Positions 1 to 8,691 are shown, numbered from the stretch's first letter. The stretch is DNA of 64,000 nt from Nocardioides islandensis (GCF_015352455.1 NZ_JADKPN010000020.1:23961-87960), one strand, 5' to 3'. Program-made: numbers and translations. Notes: generated from the letters alone by a model not told the origin.

Positions 1-189
1 CGCGTCCGCGACCAGCTCGTCCTTGGTCCGGAAGTGGTAGAAGACGAGGCCAGTGCTGATGCCGAGCGCGGTGGCGACGTCGGAGACGCGTACGGCGGCC
101 AGGCCGACGCGCTCGACCTCCGCGAGGGCGGCGAGCAGGATCTCCTCGCGTCGTACCTCGACCTTCTGGCGGGTCCGGGTCCCCGTCAT
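1..189 (-). CDS. TetR-family regulator, N-terminal part (cut by window edge)
   Basis: The reverse strand from the ATG at 189 encodes 63 residues that run off the window. They form a typical TetR DNA-binding domain: helix 1 and 2 with LAALAEVERVGLAAVRVSDV, then the recognition helix region ALGISTGLVFYHFRTKDELV. The start lies 10 bases after the stop of the ABC ATPase gene, on the same strand, so it is the fourth gene of the amino-acid importer operon and probably regulates it. The ligand-binding domain is outside the window. Family assignment is secure from the HTH pattern; the ligand and targets are unknown. Confidence 0.85.
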   Translation of the reverse strand, partial: MTGTRTRQKVEVRREEILLAALAEVERVGLAAVRVSDVATALGISTGLVFYHFRTKDELVADA

Positions 190-199
190 GTCCCGGTCC

Positions 200-955
200 T
201 CAGAGAACCGCGTCGAGGAAGGCGCGGGTCTCGGCGTGCTCGGGCGAGCCGATGATCTCGCTCGGCGGGCCCTGCTCGAGGATCCGGCCCTCGTGGAAGA
301 ACGCCATCCGGTCGGCCACCTCGCGGGCGAAGCCCATCTCGTGGGTGACGACCATCATCGTCATGTGCATCTCGGTCGCCAGGGTGCGCATCACCCCGAG
401 CACCTCGCCGGTGAGCTCGGGGTCCAGCGCCGACGTCGGCTCGTCGAAGAGCATCACGTCCGGCTGCATGCAGAGGGCGCGGGCGATCGCGACCCGTTGC
501 TGCTGGCCACCGGACAGTCGGATGGGGTGCTCGCCGGCCTTGTCGGCGAGGCCGACGCGGTCCAGGAGGTCCTTGGCCCGCTGGGCGATCTCGGCGTCGG
601 AGCCGCGTTTGGCACAGCGCGCGGCGCAGGTGACGTTGTCGAGCACCGTCATGTTCGGGAACAGGTTGAACTGCTGGAACACCATCCCGACGTGCAGCCG
701 CAGCTTCCTGATCTGGTCCCGCTTGTGGCGGGTGCGGTGCCCGCCCTCGAGCCGGATGCCGGCGACCTCGATGCTGCCGAGAGTGGGGTCCTCGATGAAG
801 TTCACGCAGCGCAGCACCGTCGACTTGCCCGAGCCGGACCGGCCGAAGATCACCACGACCTCGCCCTTGTGCACGTCGAGGTCGACGCCCTTGACCACCT
901 CGAGGTGGCCGAAGCTCTTGTGCAGGCCGTCGATGCGGACCACGACGTCGTTCAT
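200..955 (-). CDS. Polar amino-acid ABC transporter, ATP-binding protein (GlnQ-like)
   Basis: This 251-residue protein is the ATPase that powers import by the adjacent permease. Walker A is GRSGSGKST (about residues 38-46), the Q-loop reads QQFNLFP, the signature is LSGGQQQR and Walker B is VMLFDEP. Length and the HEMGFAREVADRM stretch are typical of the glutamine/polar amino-acid class (HisP/GlnQ). ATG at 955 overlaps the permease stop by ATGA, which implies translational coupling. The true start is this ATG; upstream in-frame codons belong to the permease region read in another frame. Substrate within the polar amino-acid group cannot be told from sequence. Confidence 0.95.
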   Translation of the reverse strand: MNDVVVRIDGLHKSFGHLEVVKGVDLDVHKGEVVVIFGRSGSGKSTVLRCVNFIEDPTLGSIEVAGIRLEGGHRTRHKRDQIRKLRLHVGMVFQQFNLFPNMTVLDNVTCAARCAKRGSDAEIAQRAKDLLDRVGLADKAGEHPIRLSGGQQQRVAIARALCMQPDVMLFDEPTSALDPELTGEVLGVMRTLATEMHMTMMVVTHEMGFAREVADRMAFFHEGRILEQGPPSEIIGSPEHAETRAFLDAVL

Positions 956-1863
956 CCGACCAGCCCCCCGCCGCCACGCGGCTGTCCCTGGCTGGCCGCC
1001 GCCGCCATCGCGCGCGCCACGTGTGCGCGGTCGTAGCCGCGGCCGATGCGCTTCTCCAGGCGGGCCTGGAAGAACGTGAAGATCGCGGTGAGCCCCCAGT
1101 AGACGAGCGCGACCGCGACGTACGCCTCGAGGTTCTTGAAGTCGGCCTTGCCGACCAGCTGGCTGCGCCGGAAGATCTCGGCGCTCGCGGCGGTTACGCC
1201 GAGGAAGGAGACCAGGGCGGTGTCCTTCATCATCGCGATGAACTCGTTGCCGGTCGGCGGGATGATCACCCGGAACGCCTGGGGCAAGACGACCTTGCGC
1301 ATCTTCTGGCCGTAGGTCATGCCCAGGGCGTCGGCCGCCTCGCCCTGGCCGCCCGCGACCGACTGGATGCCGGCGCGGAAGATCTCGGTCATGTACGCGC
1401 CGTAGTTCAGGCCCAGCGCGATGATGCCGGCCGTCGCGGCCTCGAGGATGAGCGCCTGGTCGAAGCCGTCGGGCAGCCAGGAGTACTTGGCGGCGAGGTT
1501 GCGGCCGACCGGAGGGAGTGCGAGGTACAGCAGGAACATCTGGACGATGAGCGGCGTGCCCCGGAAGAAGGAGACGTAGAAGCCGGCGACCCCGTACGCC
1601 ACGGGGTTGCGCGAGATCCGGCACAGGGCGCCCAGGAGCGCCATGACGACGGCCAGGGCGATGCCGCACACCGCGATGAACAGCGTGTAGCGCAGCCCGC
1701 CGGAGATGTAGCGGATGTTGTCGCGGATCCACTGCAGGTCGAACCCGGCGGCGTTCCCGACGAACCCGAGCATCAGGAACAGCACGATCCAGACCGCGCC
1801 GACCTTCAGCCGGAACGGAACGCGGGCCGAGGCCAGCTGGACGCGCTCCCAGGTGTCGCTCAC
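952..1863 (-). CDS. Polar amino-acid ABC transporter, permease
   Basis: A 303-residue membrane protein of the HisM/GlnP type. Hydrophobic segments begin at about residue 20 (AVWIVLFLMLGFVGNAAG) and continue through the BPD_transp_1 domain. The ATPase-contact EAA loop is visible as GEAADALGMTYGQ followed by VVLPQAFRVIIPP. I choose GTG at 1863 because it overlaps the binding-protein stop codon (GTGA), as usual in a coupled operon. The C-terminus carries a Gly/Gln-rich tail not needed for transport. It works with the lipoprotein encoded just upstream and the ATPase just downstream. Confidence 0.92.
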   Translation of the reverse strand: MSDTWERVQLASARVPFRLKVGAVWIVLFLMLGFVGNAAGFDLQWIRDNIRYISGGLRYTLFIAVCGIALAVVMALLGALCRISRNPVAYGVAGFYVSFFRGTPLIVQMFLLYLALPPVGRNLAAKYSWLPDGFDQALILEAATAGIIALGLNYGAYMTEIFRAGIQSVAGGQGEAADALGMTYGQKMRKVVLPQAFRVIIPPTGNEFIAMMKDTALVSFLGVTAASAEIFRRSQLVGKADFKNLEAYVAVALVYWGLTAIFTFFQARLEKRIGRGYDRAHVARAMAAAASQGQPRGGGGLVG

Positions 1864-2786
1864 TGCTGGGTCGTCAGGTCCTGGCCGTCGTACCACTTCT
1901 CCGACAGCGCGGTGAGCGTGCCGTCGGCGTGCATGTCCTTGACGATCCCGTTCACCGCCTCGTACAGGGACTCCGACGACGGGTCCGAGCTCTTGTCGAA
2001 GCCCACCGACAGCGGCTCGTAGAAGACCGGGTCGCCGACGATCTTCACCGGGTTGCCCGCGTCGATGTACCCCTGCGCGGTCGTCGAGGACGTGATCACG
2101 GCGTCCAAGCGGCCGTTGGCCAGGTCCTGGAGGGCGGTCGTGTCGGTGTCGTAGCCGGAGATCTCGGCGTCGTCGATGACGAAGTCGAACGTGTAGCCCT
2201 TGATGGCCAGCGTCTTCTGGAGGTACTGGTCGTAGGTGCACCCGCCGCAGACGCCGATCTTCTTGCCGTCGAGGTCGGTGGTCAGGTCGGTGACCGAGTC
2301 GTCGTCCGCGGGCACCACGACGACGGCCGGCGTGTAGTTGTAGGGCTCGGTGAAGTAGAGGACCTTCTGCCGGTCGTTGGTCGGGGTCATCGAGCCGACC
2401 GTGGTGTCCCAGCGGCCGTTCCAGCTGCCCGCCGTGATCACGTCCCACGCCGGGGTCTCCCACGCGACGTCGACGCCGAGGCGCTTGGCGATCTCGGTGG
2501 CGACGTCGATGTCGAAGCCTTCGTACTCGCCGGTCTGCTCGTTGAGGCTCGACTGCGGCGGGTACGCCGGGTCCGTCGAGACGGTCAGCTTCCCGCTGTC
2601 GCAGACCTGCTTGAGGAGGTCGGTCGTCTCGCCGGCGCAGACGGTGTCGTTGCCGGCCGCCTGTGAGGTGGTCTCACCGCCACCCCCGCTGCCCGGATCG
2701 GCGGCGCTGGACCCGTCGCCGCCGCAGGCGGTGAGCGGGGCGAGCAGCGCCAGGAGTGCGACGACGGGCAGGGTTCGGATACGCAT
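1860..2786 (-). CDS. Polar amino-acid ABC transporter, substrate-binding lipoprotein
   Basis: A 308-residue solute-binding protein. The N-terminus is a lipoprotein signal: positive start, hydrophobic core, then LTACGG with the lipid-anchored Cys near residue 21. The SBP_bac_3 fold is supported by VSTDPAYPP, GFDIDVATEIAKRLG and TPTNDRQKVLYFTEPY; the Arg in NDRQK sits where this family binds the substrate carboxylate. It is the first gene of a four-gene operon (binding protein, permease, ATPase, TetR). A GAGGG Shine-Dalgarno lies about 12 bases upstream of ATG 2786. Glutamate, glutamine or cystine are all plausible ligands. Confidence 0.93.
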   Translation of the reverse strand: MRIRTLPVVALLALLAPLTACGGDGSSAADPGSGGGGETTSQAAGNDTVCAGETTDLLKQVCDSGKLTVSTDPAYPPQSSLNEQTGEYEGFDIDVATEIAKRLGVDVAWETPAWDVITAGSWNGRWDTTVGSMTPTNDRQKVLYFTEPYNYTPAVVVVPADDDSVTDLTTDLDGKKIGVCGGCTYDQYLQKTLAIKGYTFDFVIDDAEISGYDTDTTALQDLANGRLDAVITSSTTAQGYIDAGNPVKIVGDPVFYEPLSVGFDKSSDPSSESLYEAVNGIVKDMHADGTLTALSEKWYDGQDLTTQQ

Positions 2787-2846
2787 GTGTGACGCTCCCT
2801 CGGGTGACGGCTGCGTGCACTATGCCAGAGGGACGCGCGCTGATCC

Positions 2847-3182
2847 ATGACTCAGTTACGCGGGTCGTCCGGCCGTCCCGGCGTCCGCCAGACTGTCGCG
2901 GTGACCGAGGTGATCGTCGACGTCGCCGGCTGGACCGGCATGGCCCTGCTGATCGGCGCGTACGCACTCGTCACTGCGGGCCGGCTCGCAGGTCCGAGCC
3001 TGCGGTTCCAGCTGATGAACCTCTTCGGTGGCGCCCTGCTGATGGTGAACTCGGCGTACTACGGCGCGTGGCCGAGCGCGGCGCTCAACCTCGTCTGGGT
3101 GGTCATCGGCACGGTCGGGCTGGTGCGCGCCGGGGTCAAGGGCCGGGCGGCGGCGCTACCCGAGGTCGGGCCGCAGGGGTGA
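2847..3182 (+). CDS. Small membrane protein (CBU_0592-like)
   Basis: Encodes up to 111 residues with two or three membrane segments (WTGMALLIGAYALVTAG, LMNLFGGALLMVNSAYYG, NLVWVVIGTVGLV). The arrangement and the QLMNLFGG/NSAYYGAWPSA pattern match small bacterial membrane proteins of the CBU_0592 type, whose function is not known to me. ATG 2847 is the longest start; GTG at 2901 gives a 93-residue protein that begins just before the first membrane segment and may be the real start. The gene is divergent from the ABC operon, with about 60 bases between, and its 3' end overlaps the convergent SDR gene by 27 bases. Confidence 0.7.
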   Translation: MTQLRGSSGRPGVRQTVAVTEVIVDVAGWTGMALLIGAYALVTAGRLAGPSLRFQLMNLFGGALLMVNSAYYGAWPSAALNLVWVVIGTVGLVRAGVKGRAAALPEVGPQG

Positions 3183-3905
3183 ACCGGCGGTCAGGCCGCC
3201 GTCGACGGTGAACAGCTGACCCGTCGCGAACGACGCCTCGTCGGACGCCAGCCAGGCGACGATGTTCGCGATGTCGCCCGGCGTGCCGAACCGGCCCACG
3301 GGGTGCCGCGCCAGCGCGTCGTGACGTGCGGCGACGGGGTCGTCGGCGATGGCGAAGCCCTCGTCGGCCATGTCCGTCTCGATCCAGCCGGGCAGCACGG
3401 CGTTGCACCGCACCCGCGGGCCGTGGTCCACCGCGATCGAGCGGGTCAGGGCGTGCACGAAGGCCTTCGACGCGTTGTAGAGGGCGGACGAGGCGTCGGC
3501 GACCACGCCCGAGATCGACCCGATGTTCACGATGACCCCGCCGTGCTCGGTCATGTCCGGCAGCACCGCACGGCAGAGGTTGAAGACGCCCCGGCAGTTC
3601 GTGCCCACCAGCCGGTCCCAGTCGTCGTCGGTGCTGTCCTCGACTGTCGAAGTGACGAGGACGCCGGCGTTGTTCACCAGCAGCGACACCGGGCCCAGCT
3701 CGGCGCTCGCCGTCGCGACGATCCGTGCCGCGTCGGCCGGGTCGGCGACGTCGGCCTGCACCCACGCGACATCGGCCGGCAGGTGGTCGGGTCGCGGCCC
3801 GCGGCCGCAGGTGAGGACCCGTGCGCCGTCGGCGTGCAGCCGCTCGACCACCGCCCGGCCGATGCCCCTGCTGCCGCCCGTGACGACGGCGACGTGCCCG
3901 GTCAT
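3156..3905 (-). CDS. Short-chain dehydrogenase/reductase (SDR)
   Basis: A 249-residue classical SDR oxidoreductase using NAD(P)(H). The cofactor motif TGGSRGIG is at residues 9-16, NNAG follows near residue 80, the catalytic Ser lies in IGSISG and the YxxxK pair in YNASK. The C-terminal PGWIETDM and TGQLFTVDGG segments are standard for the family. ATG 3905 overlaps the stop of the CocE-type hydrolase gene (ATGA), so the two are coupled and may act on the same substrate, for example an ester and the alcohol or ketone released from it (inference). The Arg in GGSRGIG favours NADP(H). Exact substrate unknown. Confidence 0.92.
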   Translation of the reverse strand: MTGHVAVVTGGSRGIGRAVVERLHADGARVLTCGRGPRPDHLPADVAWVQADVADPADAARIVATASAELGPVSLLVNNAGVLVTSTVEDSTDDDWDRLVGTNCRGVFNLCRAVLPDMTEHGGVIVNIGSISGVVADASSALYNASKAFVHALTRSIAVDHGPRVRCNAVLPGWIETDMADEGFAIADDPVAARHDALARHPVGRFGTPGDIANIVAWLASDEASFATGQLFTVDGGLTAGSPLRPDLG

Positions 3906-5806
3906 GTCCGCTCCCGCCACTGTCGGTGTGAGACCTCGACGCCGTCCTGCCACGCCCACGTGTCGATCGAGACGGTCACCTCGCCGCCCTCGATCGCCAC
4001 GTCCATGACGGACTCGACGCGGATGTCGACGCCCGGCCAGGAGAGCTCGTAGGTCGTGTCCGCATGCGCGTGCTGCGCGAACGTGCGCCGCTCGACGCTC
4101 ACCTCGCCGCGGTAGTCCTCCAGGGCGCGGCCGCCGTACGGCGTCTCGTACTCCGACACCGACGTCGTCCGCGCCGAGGTCACCCGGCGCAGCACGTCGT
4201 CGTGGACCTCCCAGCCGACGCCGTCGAGCGACTCGGAGCTGTGGTCGGCGCCGGGCGCGAAGTCGGTCGTCGGCCAGTCACCCTCCAGCACCGGCAGCTC
4301 GACCGAGGCCCCGTGCACGGTCAGCGTGACCGGCTCCGGCGGCGCGACCGTGTTCGGCCAGTCGGCGCCGGCGACGCTCACGCGGAGGACCTGCCCGGGC
4401 GACCAGGCGTACGCGCACGCGTCGAGGTCCACGGTGACGTCGTACGGCGTCCCCGGCTCGAGCGGCTCGGGCTTCCCGTGCACCGACGAACGGAACGCGA
4501 GGTCCAGCGACCCGCGACCGACCAGCGCCGACGTGCCGTCCGCGAAGACGTCGCACAGCTTGACCGACAGGGTCGCCGCCGGCCGGTCCGCCGAGACGCG
4601 CAAGCGCAGGCGCGGATGTCCGACGACCGGGCCGCCGGGTGGCTCGAGGTCCCACACCAGCGACCGGGCGTCGTCGAGGCGCTGGTCGCCGGACAGCCCC
4701 CACGGCAGGTGGCCGGCGCAGTCGATCCAGGCGGAGGTACCGACGTCGGGCACCGTCGCGAGCGCCCGCGGGCCGTCGAGCGTCACCTCGACCACCGACG
4801 TCGGAGGTACCGACGGCAGCCGGAGCCAGTACCCCTCGTGCAGGTCGAGGTCGGGCTCGGGACGCGTCGACGTCCGCACGAAGACGTCGCAGCCGTCCTC
4901 GTGCGTCCCGGTGCCGCGCAGCCAGTGGTCGAACCAGCCGGCCAGCTCGGCGTCGAAGTCGATGCGCGGGCCGGGCATCGCCGTCGTGGGGTCGGCGTGC
5001 GCCCACGGCCCAGCGAGGAGCCGGTGCGGCGTGCCCGTGGCGGCCAGGCGGGCGATCGTGCGGAAGGTGTTGTTGCGGTACCCGTCCGCCCAGCCGGCCA
5101 CGACCAGGGTCGGGATGCGGATCCGCTCGTAACCCGACGATGTCCCGCCCAGGCGCACCGAGCCGTGGTCCCAGTACGGGCCGTGCACCTTCTCGCGCAG
5201 CCAGGTCAGCACCCACGGCTCGTTGGTCGCCAGCCGCCGCAGCCACTCCTCGCGCCAGCCCTCGCCCCAGACAGCGGGGACGGGGGGCAGCACGCACATC
5301 GGCGTCATGTAGTGGTCGTAGTCGACGAGGTCGACCAGCCGCAGCGCCCCGCCGCGCCAGTGCACGTCGTCGGTCCACCGGTCGTCGGTGGCGTAGATCG
5401 CGCAGATGGCCTTCAGCGCCGGCGGCTGCTCGCAGGCCATCTGGAGCGAGTTGAACCCCGAGTACGACGTCCCCCACATGCCGACCTGCCCGTCGCACCA
5501 CTCCTGGGCGGCCAGCCAGGCGATCACCTCGGCGAGGTCGCGCTGCTCGGCCGGCTGGTACTCGTCCAGGGCGTCGCCCGCCGACGACCCGGTGCCGCGC
5601 AGGTCGAGCCGGCACACGGCGTACCCGTGCTCGTCGCGCAGGCGCTGGTACGACGGTTCGTACGACGCGGTCAGGTCGTCCTTGCGGTACGGGAGCGCCT
5701 CGAGCAGGCACGGCTGGGGGACCGTCGAGTCCGGGAGGTAGAGCGTCGCGGCGAGCTCGATGCCGTCGGGCATCCGGATGCGGACCTCGGCCTCGTGTCC
5801 CCCCAC
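3902..5806 (-). CDS. CocE/NonD-family serine hydrolase (X-Pro dipeptidyl-peptidase fold)
   Basis: A 634-residue alpha/beta hydrolase of the cocaine esterase/X-prolyl aminopeptidase (S15) group. The nucleophile elbow GTSYSG places the catalytic Ser at about residue 114; the Asp is likely in AGWADGYRNN and the His in GPWAHADPT. The C-terminal third is a jelly-roll PepX_C domain with the usual LRLRVSADRP and SVAGADWPN strands. I choose GTG 5806, which adds VGGHEAEVRIRM before the alternative ATG at 5773 and completes the first beta strand; an AACAAT -10 seven bases upstream would make the message leaderless. The SDR gene follows with an ATGA overlap. Likely an esterase or amidase; substrate unknown. 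Confidence 0.9.
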   Translation of the reverse strand: MGGHEAEVRIRMPDGIELAATLYLPDSTVPQPCLLEALPYRKDDLTASYEPSYQRLRDEHGYAVCRLDLRGTGSSAGDALDEYQPAEQRDLAEVIAWLAAQEWCDGQVGMWGTSYSGFNSLQMACEQPPALKAICAIYATDDRWTDDVHWRGGALRLVDLVDYDHYMTPMCVLPPVPAVWGEGWREEWLRRLATNEPWVLTWLREKVHGPYWDHGSVRLGGTSSGYERIRIPTLVVAGWADGYRNNTFRTIARLAATGTPHRLLAGPWAHADPTTAMPGPRIDFDAELAGWFDHWLRGTGTHEDGCDVFVRTSTRPEPDLDLHEGYWLRLPSVPPTSVVEVTLDGPRALATVPDVGTSAWIDCAGHLPWGLSGDQRLDDARSLVWDLEPPGGPVVGHPRLRLRVSADRPAATLSVKLCDVFADGTSALVGRGSLDLAFRSSVHGKPEPLEPGTPYDVTVDLDACAYAWSPGQVLRVSVAGADWPNTVAPPEPVTLTVHGASVELPVLEGDWPTTDFAPGADHSSESLDGVGWEVHDDVLRRVTSARTTSVSEYETPYGGRALEDYRGEVSVERRTFAQHAHADTTYELSWPGVDIRVESVMDVAIEGGEVTVSIDTWAWQDGVEVSHRQWRERT

Positions 5807-5836
5807 GCGCCGGATTGTTGCAGCAAGATCAGCACC
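5807..5836. promoter_or_regulatory. Compact divergent promoter, hydrolase/phosphotriesterase
   Basis: Only 30 bases separate the two divergent GTG starts. On the plus strand CAAGAT (5823-5828) sits seven bases before GTG 5837; on the minus strand AACAAT (plus ATTGTT, 5814-5819) sits seven bases before GTG 5806. Both would give leaderless messages from nearly touching -10 elements. Confidence 0.45.
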
Positions 5837-6739
5837 GTGACGGACGTGATGACGGTGCGCGGTCCGGTCCCGGCCGACGAGCTCGGCGTGACGCTGCCGC
5901 ACGAGCACGTCTTCCTCGACCTGACGCGCGAGTACCGCGGCGACGGCCTGCTCAACGACCCGGACCTCGCGGCGGGCGAGCTGCAGCGGTACGCCGACGC
6001 CGGCGGCCGCACCCTGGTCGACGTGACCACCGGCGGCCTGAACGGCGACCCGGCCGGCCTGCGCGCGATGTCCGAGCGGACCGGGCTGCACATCGTCCGC
6101 GGCGCCGGCTTCTACCGTCGCGCCTACTTCCCGCCGGAGCTCGACGCACTGTCGACCGACGCCGTCGCGGACCTGATCGTGCGCGACATCGAGGAGGGCA
6201 CCGACGGCGTGCGGGCCGGGATCATCGGGGAGATCGGCTGCGACCGGTACCTGTCCGCGGTCGAGGAGCGGTCGTTCCGCGCCGCGGCCCGCGCCCACCG
6301 TCGTACCGGCCTCACCATCACCACCCACGCGGCCCGCTGGCCCGTCGGCACGGCCCAGCTCGACCTGCTCGTGGAGGAGGGCGTCGACCCCGGCCGCGTG
6401 GTGATCGGCCACTGCGACATGGTCCCGGACCACGGGTACCACCTGGCGCTGGCGAAGCGCGGCGCGTGGGTCCAGTTCGACACCGTCCAGGGCGTCCACG
6501 AGTGGGACACGCGGCAACGCCTCGGCTGGCTGCGCAGTCTCGCCGACCACGGGTACCTCGGCCAGCTGCTGCTCAGCCAGGACGTCTGCCTGCGCAGCGA
6601 CTACGCCGCGATGGGCGGCCCGGGGTACGCGTACGTCGTGACCGGGTTCGCCGGCCGGCTGAAGGAGATCGGCTTCGACGAGGTCGACGTCAGGCGGCTG
6701 ATCGTCGACAACCCTCGCCGCATGCTGACGGGGGAGTAG
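5837..6739 (+). CDS. Phosphotriesterase-family metal hydrolase
   Basis: A 300-residue amidohydrolase-superfamily TIM barrel. The metal ligands expected for the family are visible: HEH at residues 22-24, a bridging carboxylate in IIGEIGCD, His in ITTHAA, His in VIGHCDM and the barrel-end Asp in LLSQDVCLRSD. A Glu in GEIG rather than Lys is as in the PHP/lactonase-like subgroup, so lactonase or amidase activity is as likely as phosphotriester hydrolysis. GTG 5837 is taken as start; an ATG four codons later is possible. It is transcribed away from the CocE-type gene through a shared 30-base promoter, which suggests a common catabolic role. Confidence 0.9.
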   Translation: MTDVMTVRGPVPADELGVTLPHEHVFLDLTREYRGDGLLNDPDLAAGELQRYADAGGRTLVDVTTGGLNGDPAGLRAMSERTGLHIVRGAGFYRRAYFPPELDALSTDAVADLIVRDIEEGTDGVRAGIIGEIGCDRYLSAVEERSFRAAARAHRRTGLTITTHAARWPVGTAQLDLLVEEGVDPGRVVIGHCDMVPDHGYHLALAKRGAWVQFDTVQGVHEWDTRQRLGWLRSLADHGYLGQLLLSQDVCLRSDYAAMGGPGYAYVVTGFAGRLKEIGFDEVDVRRLIVDNPRRMLTGE

Positions 6740-6814
6740 CCAGGCGAGCAACGGGCGGCCCCCGATCCGTCGCCGTCTGTGTCAACCTGATCGCAGGTCG
6801 AACGACTCTCGGGC

Positions 6815-7390
6815 ATGACGAACTCCGTGCCGGAGGAGATGCTCTCGATGGACGAGCAGCGTGCCGTCCGCCTGCGTGATTCGAACGAGCAGCTGCGGGC
6901 GGAGCGCATCGACGTGCTGTTCCGGCGCCACTACCGGGGCCTGCTCCGGCTGGCCGTCGTCATGGTGGGGGATCGCGAGGCAGCCGAGGACGCCGTGCAG
7001 GAAGCCTTCGTCTCGCTGCACCGGAACTGGCGCACGCTGCGCGACGCGAACGCGGCCGAGGCGTACCTGAGGTCCGCGGTGCTCAACCGCGGCCGTTCCT
7101 GGGTACGCCGCCAGGCCACGCAGCGCGCCAAGCGGCCCTTGCTGCTCGTCCAGGGGGCGCGACCACCGGGTCCCGAGGACTCCACCCTCGTCCAGGAGGA
7201 GGTCGGCTCGCTGGTCGCCGCCATGCGTCGACTGCCGAGGCGGCAGCGCGAGGTGCTGGCCTGCCGCTACGTCCTCGAGCTCTCGGTAAGCGAGACCGCC
7301 GAGCTGCTCGACATCACCGAGGGGTCGGTCAAGACCCACACGCACCGGGGACTGCAAGCACTTCAGCAACGGATCGAGGTGAACCGGTGA
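6815..7390 (+). CDS. ECF sigma factor (SigE-type sigma-70 subfamily)
   Basis: A 191-residue extracytoplasmic-function sigma factor. Region 2 spans about residues 28-95 (RHYRGLLRLAVVMVGDREAAEDAVQEAF, here split into its two halves around VVMVGD) and region 4 about residues 125-180, with LPRRQREVLACRYVLELSVS and the recognition helix in ITEGSVKTHTHRGL. It lacks the anti-sigma contact features needed to name a specific class. The stop overlaps the GTG of the next gene (GTGA), whose product is a membrane-anchored protein and probably its regulator or sensor partner. No convincing promoter was found in the 75-base gap upstream. Confidence 0.92.
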   Translation: MTNSVPEEMLSMDEQRAVRLRDSNEQLRAERIDVLFRRHYRGLLRLAVVMVGDREAAEDAVQEAFVSLHRNWRTLRDANAAEAYLRSAVLNRGRSWVRRQATQRAKRPLLLVQGARPPGPEDSTLVQEEVGSLVAAMRRLPRRQREVLACRYVLELSVSETAELLDITEGSVKTHTHRGLQALQQRIEVNR

Positions 7391-8412
7391 GCACTATCGA
7401 GGAGCGCCTTGCGCGGGACATCGCAGCAGTGACAGGAGGGATCACCGTGACCGATCAGGACATGCGACAAGGGCGCACGGCCGTCGCCGAGGGTGTCCGG
7501 AGCCGACGGCGGCGGGACGTCCGGGTCGTCGTCGCCGCAGCCGCGGTCGCGGCTGTCGTCGTCGGGGCGGCCGGGTGGCAGGTGCTTCGGGACGGCCAGG
7601 ACGCGAACCCGGAACCGGCACCGCCCGGACCGTCGCCGACCGCGTCGGAGTCGACGGACACAGATCGGACCGCAGTCGAGGAGGCCTTCCTCGTCGGTGA
7701 CGCGCCGACGTTGGAAGCGGTCGAGGGCGTGTGGCGGCTGGACAACGGCCAGCTGCTGATGGCCTTCGGTGCGGACGGTGTCGTGCGGATGGACAAGACC
7801 GGCCGGACGTTCTCGGAGCAAGCCGCGCTGGTGGGCACGTACTCCCTCGACAAGGACTCGATCACGCTCGAGGTCACCGACGGGACGTACGGCTGCGCCG
7901 GCCAGTCGATCGTGATGGCGGCGTCCGTGCCCGAGCCCGGTTCCCTGCGCCTGCTGCACACCGAGCCCGGGACCGACAACTGCACACCCGAGCAGAACGG
8001 GCAGTGGGTCATGGAGCAGCTGCTGCCGCGGACCAACCCCGGCCTCGCCGGGGTCGGCCTGAACGGAGCGAACCGACGCCCGCCCAGCGGCATGCAGGAC
8101 CTGGTGGGTGACTGGTTCCAGCAAGGCGGAGGCGAGCACCTCCTCGAGGTGCTGCCGGAGGGGCGGTACCTGGTCCTGGGCGGTCTCGGTGACGCGGTGG
8201 ACCAGGGTCGGTGGTCGACCAACGACTCCCTCACGCGGATGACGTTCGAGAGCGGGTCCGACTCCGCGACCTGCAGCACCGGCGACCGGCTGGTGCTGGC
8301 CTCGCTCGGATCGCTGGACAACGGAGCCACGTTCCTCAGCGGAACGCTGGTGCAGGACGACTGCGCCGGTGGTTGGGCCAGGGAGAAGTGGATCCGCCTG
8401 GCCCACCCGTGA
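7387..8412 (+). CDS. Membrane-anchored partner of the sigma factor, two lipocalin-like repeats
   Basis: A 341-residue protein with a roughly 45-residue cytoplasmic N-terminus, an RSRRRRDVR stop-transfer, one membrane segment (VVVAAAAVAAVVVGAAGW, about 48-65), a Pro/Ser-rich stalk and an extracytoplasmic region built of two related halves. Each half opens with a L-x-G-x-W type motif (VEGVWRLDNG; LVGDWFQQGG) and carries one Cys pair (GCAG and NCTP; TCST and DCAG), which suggests two small beta-barrel domains each closed by a disulfide. Translationally coupled to the sigma gene, so an anti-sigma or sensor role is inferred, although no zinc-binding ASD motif is present. Confidence 0.75.
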   Translation: MSTIEERLARDIAAVTGGITVTDQDMRQGRTAVAEGVRSRRRRDVRVVVAAAAVAAVVVGAAGWQVLRDGQDANPEPAPPGPSPTASESTDTDRTAVEEAFLVGDAPTLEAVEGVWRLDNGQLLMAFGADGVVRMDKTGRTFSEQAALVGTYSLDKDSITLEVTDGTYGCAGQSIVMAASVPEPGSLRLLHTEPGTDNCTPEQNGQWVMEQLLPRTNPGLAGVGLNGANRRPPSGMQDLVGDWFQQGGGEHLLEVLPEGRYLVLGGLGDAVDQGRWSTNDSLTRMTFESGSDSATCSTGDRLVLASLGSLDNGATFLSGTLVQDDCAGGWAREKWIRLAHP

Positions 8413-8431
8413 GGCGCCCGATGGTGACCGG

Positions 8432-8662
8432 TCAGAGCTGAGCGGCGGGGAAGTTCCTGGCCTGGTGGTCCGCGAGGTACTCGGCCACCGTCCGGCCGCC
8501 GATCGCCTGGAACGGGATCGTCCAGGAGGTGGTCGCGCCGGTGCCCGTACGGCGCCCGTCGGCGGGGTGCTCGGCGAAGGCCGGCGCGGTCGCGACGACC
8601 GAGGCAGCCATGACGACGGTGGTGACGAAGGTCGCGGTCCGGGTGATCTGCTGGGTGTTCAT
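8432..8662 (-). CDS. Small secreted protein, 76 residues
   Basis: I do not recognise this protein. It has a clear signal peptide (MNTQQITRTATFVTTVVMAA, then ASVVATAPAFA with cleavage near residue 30), leaving a mature peptide of about 46 residues that contains TTSWTIPFQAIGGRTVAEYL and no Cys. A strong Shine-Dalgarno AAGGAGAA lies seven bases before the ATG, so it is a real, translated gene. It converges on the sigma-partner gene with 19 bases between. The upstream region holds an inverted repeat and direct repeats (8692-8769) that suggest tight control. Confidence 0.7.
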   Translation of the reverse strand: MNTQQITRTATFVTTVVMAASVVATAPAFAEHPADGRRTGTGATTSWTIPFQAIGGRTVAEYLADHQARNFPAAQL

Positions 8663-8691
8663 GTCGTTCTCCTTGGTGGTGGTGGATCGGT

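Noticed and set aside
4064..5836. In-frame extension of the phosphotriesterase ORF far upstream on the plus strand
   Set aside because: Antisense to the CocE-type hydrolase; the real N-terminus with the HEH metal ligands begins at 5837.
6781..6800. Second LexA-like site near the ECF sigma gene (GGTCGAACGACTCTCG)
   Set aside because: Only one half-site TCGAAC is present; the GTTCGA half is missing.
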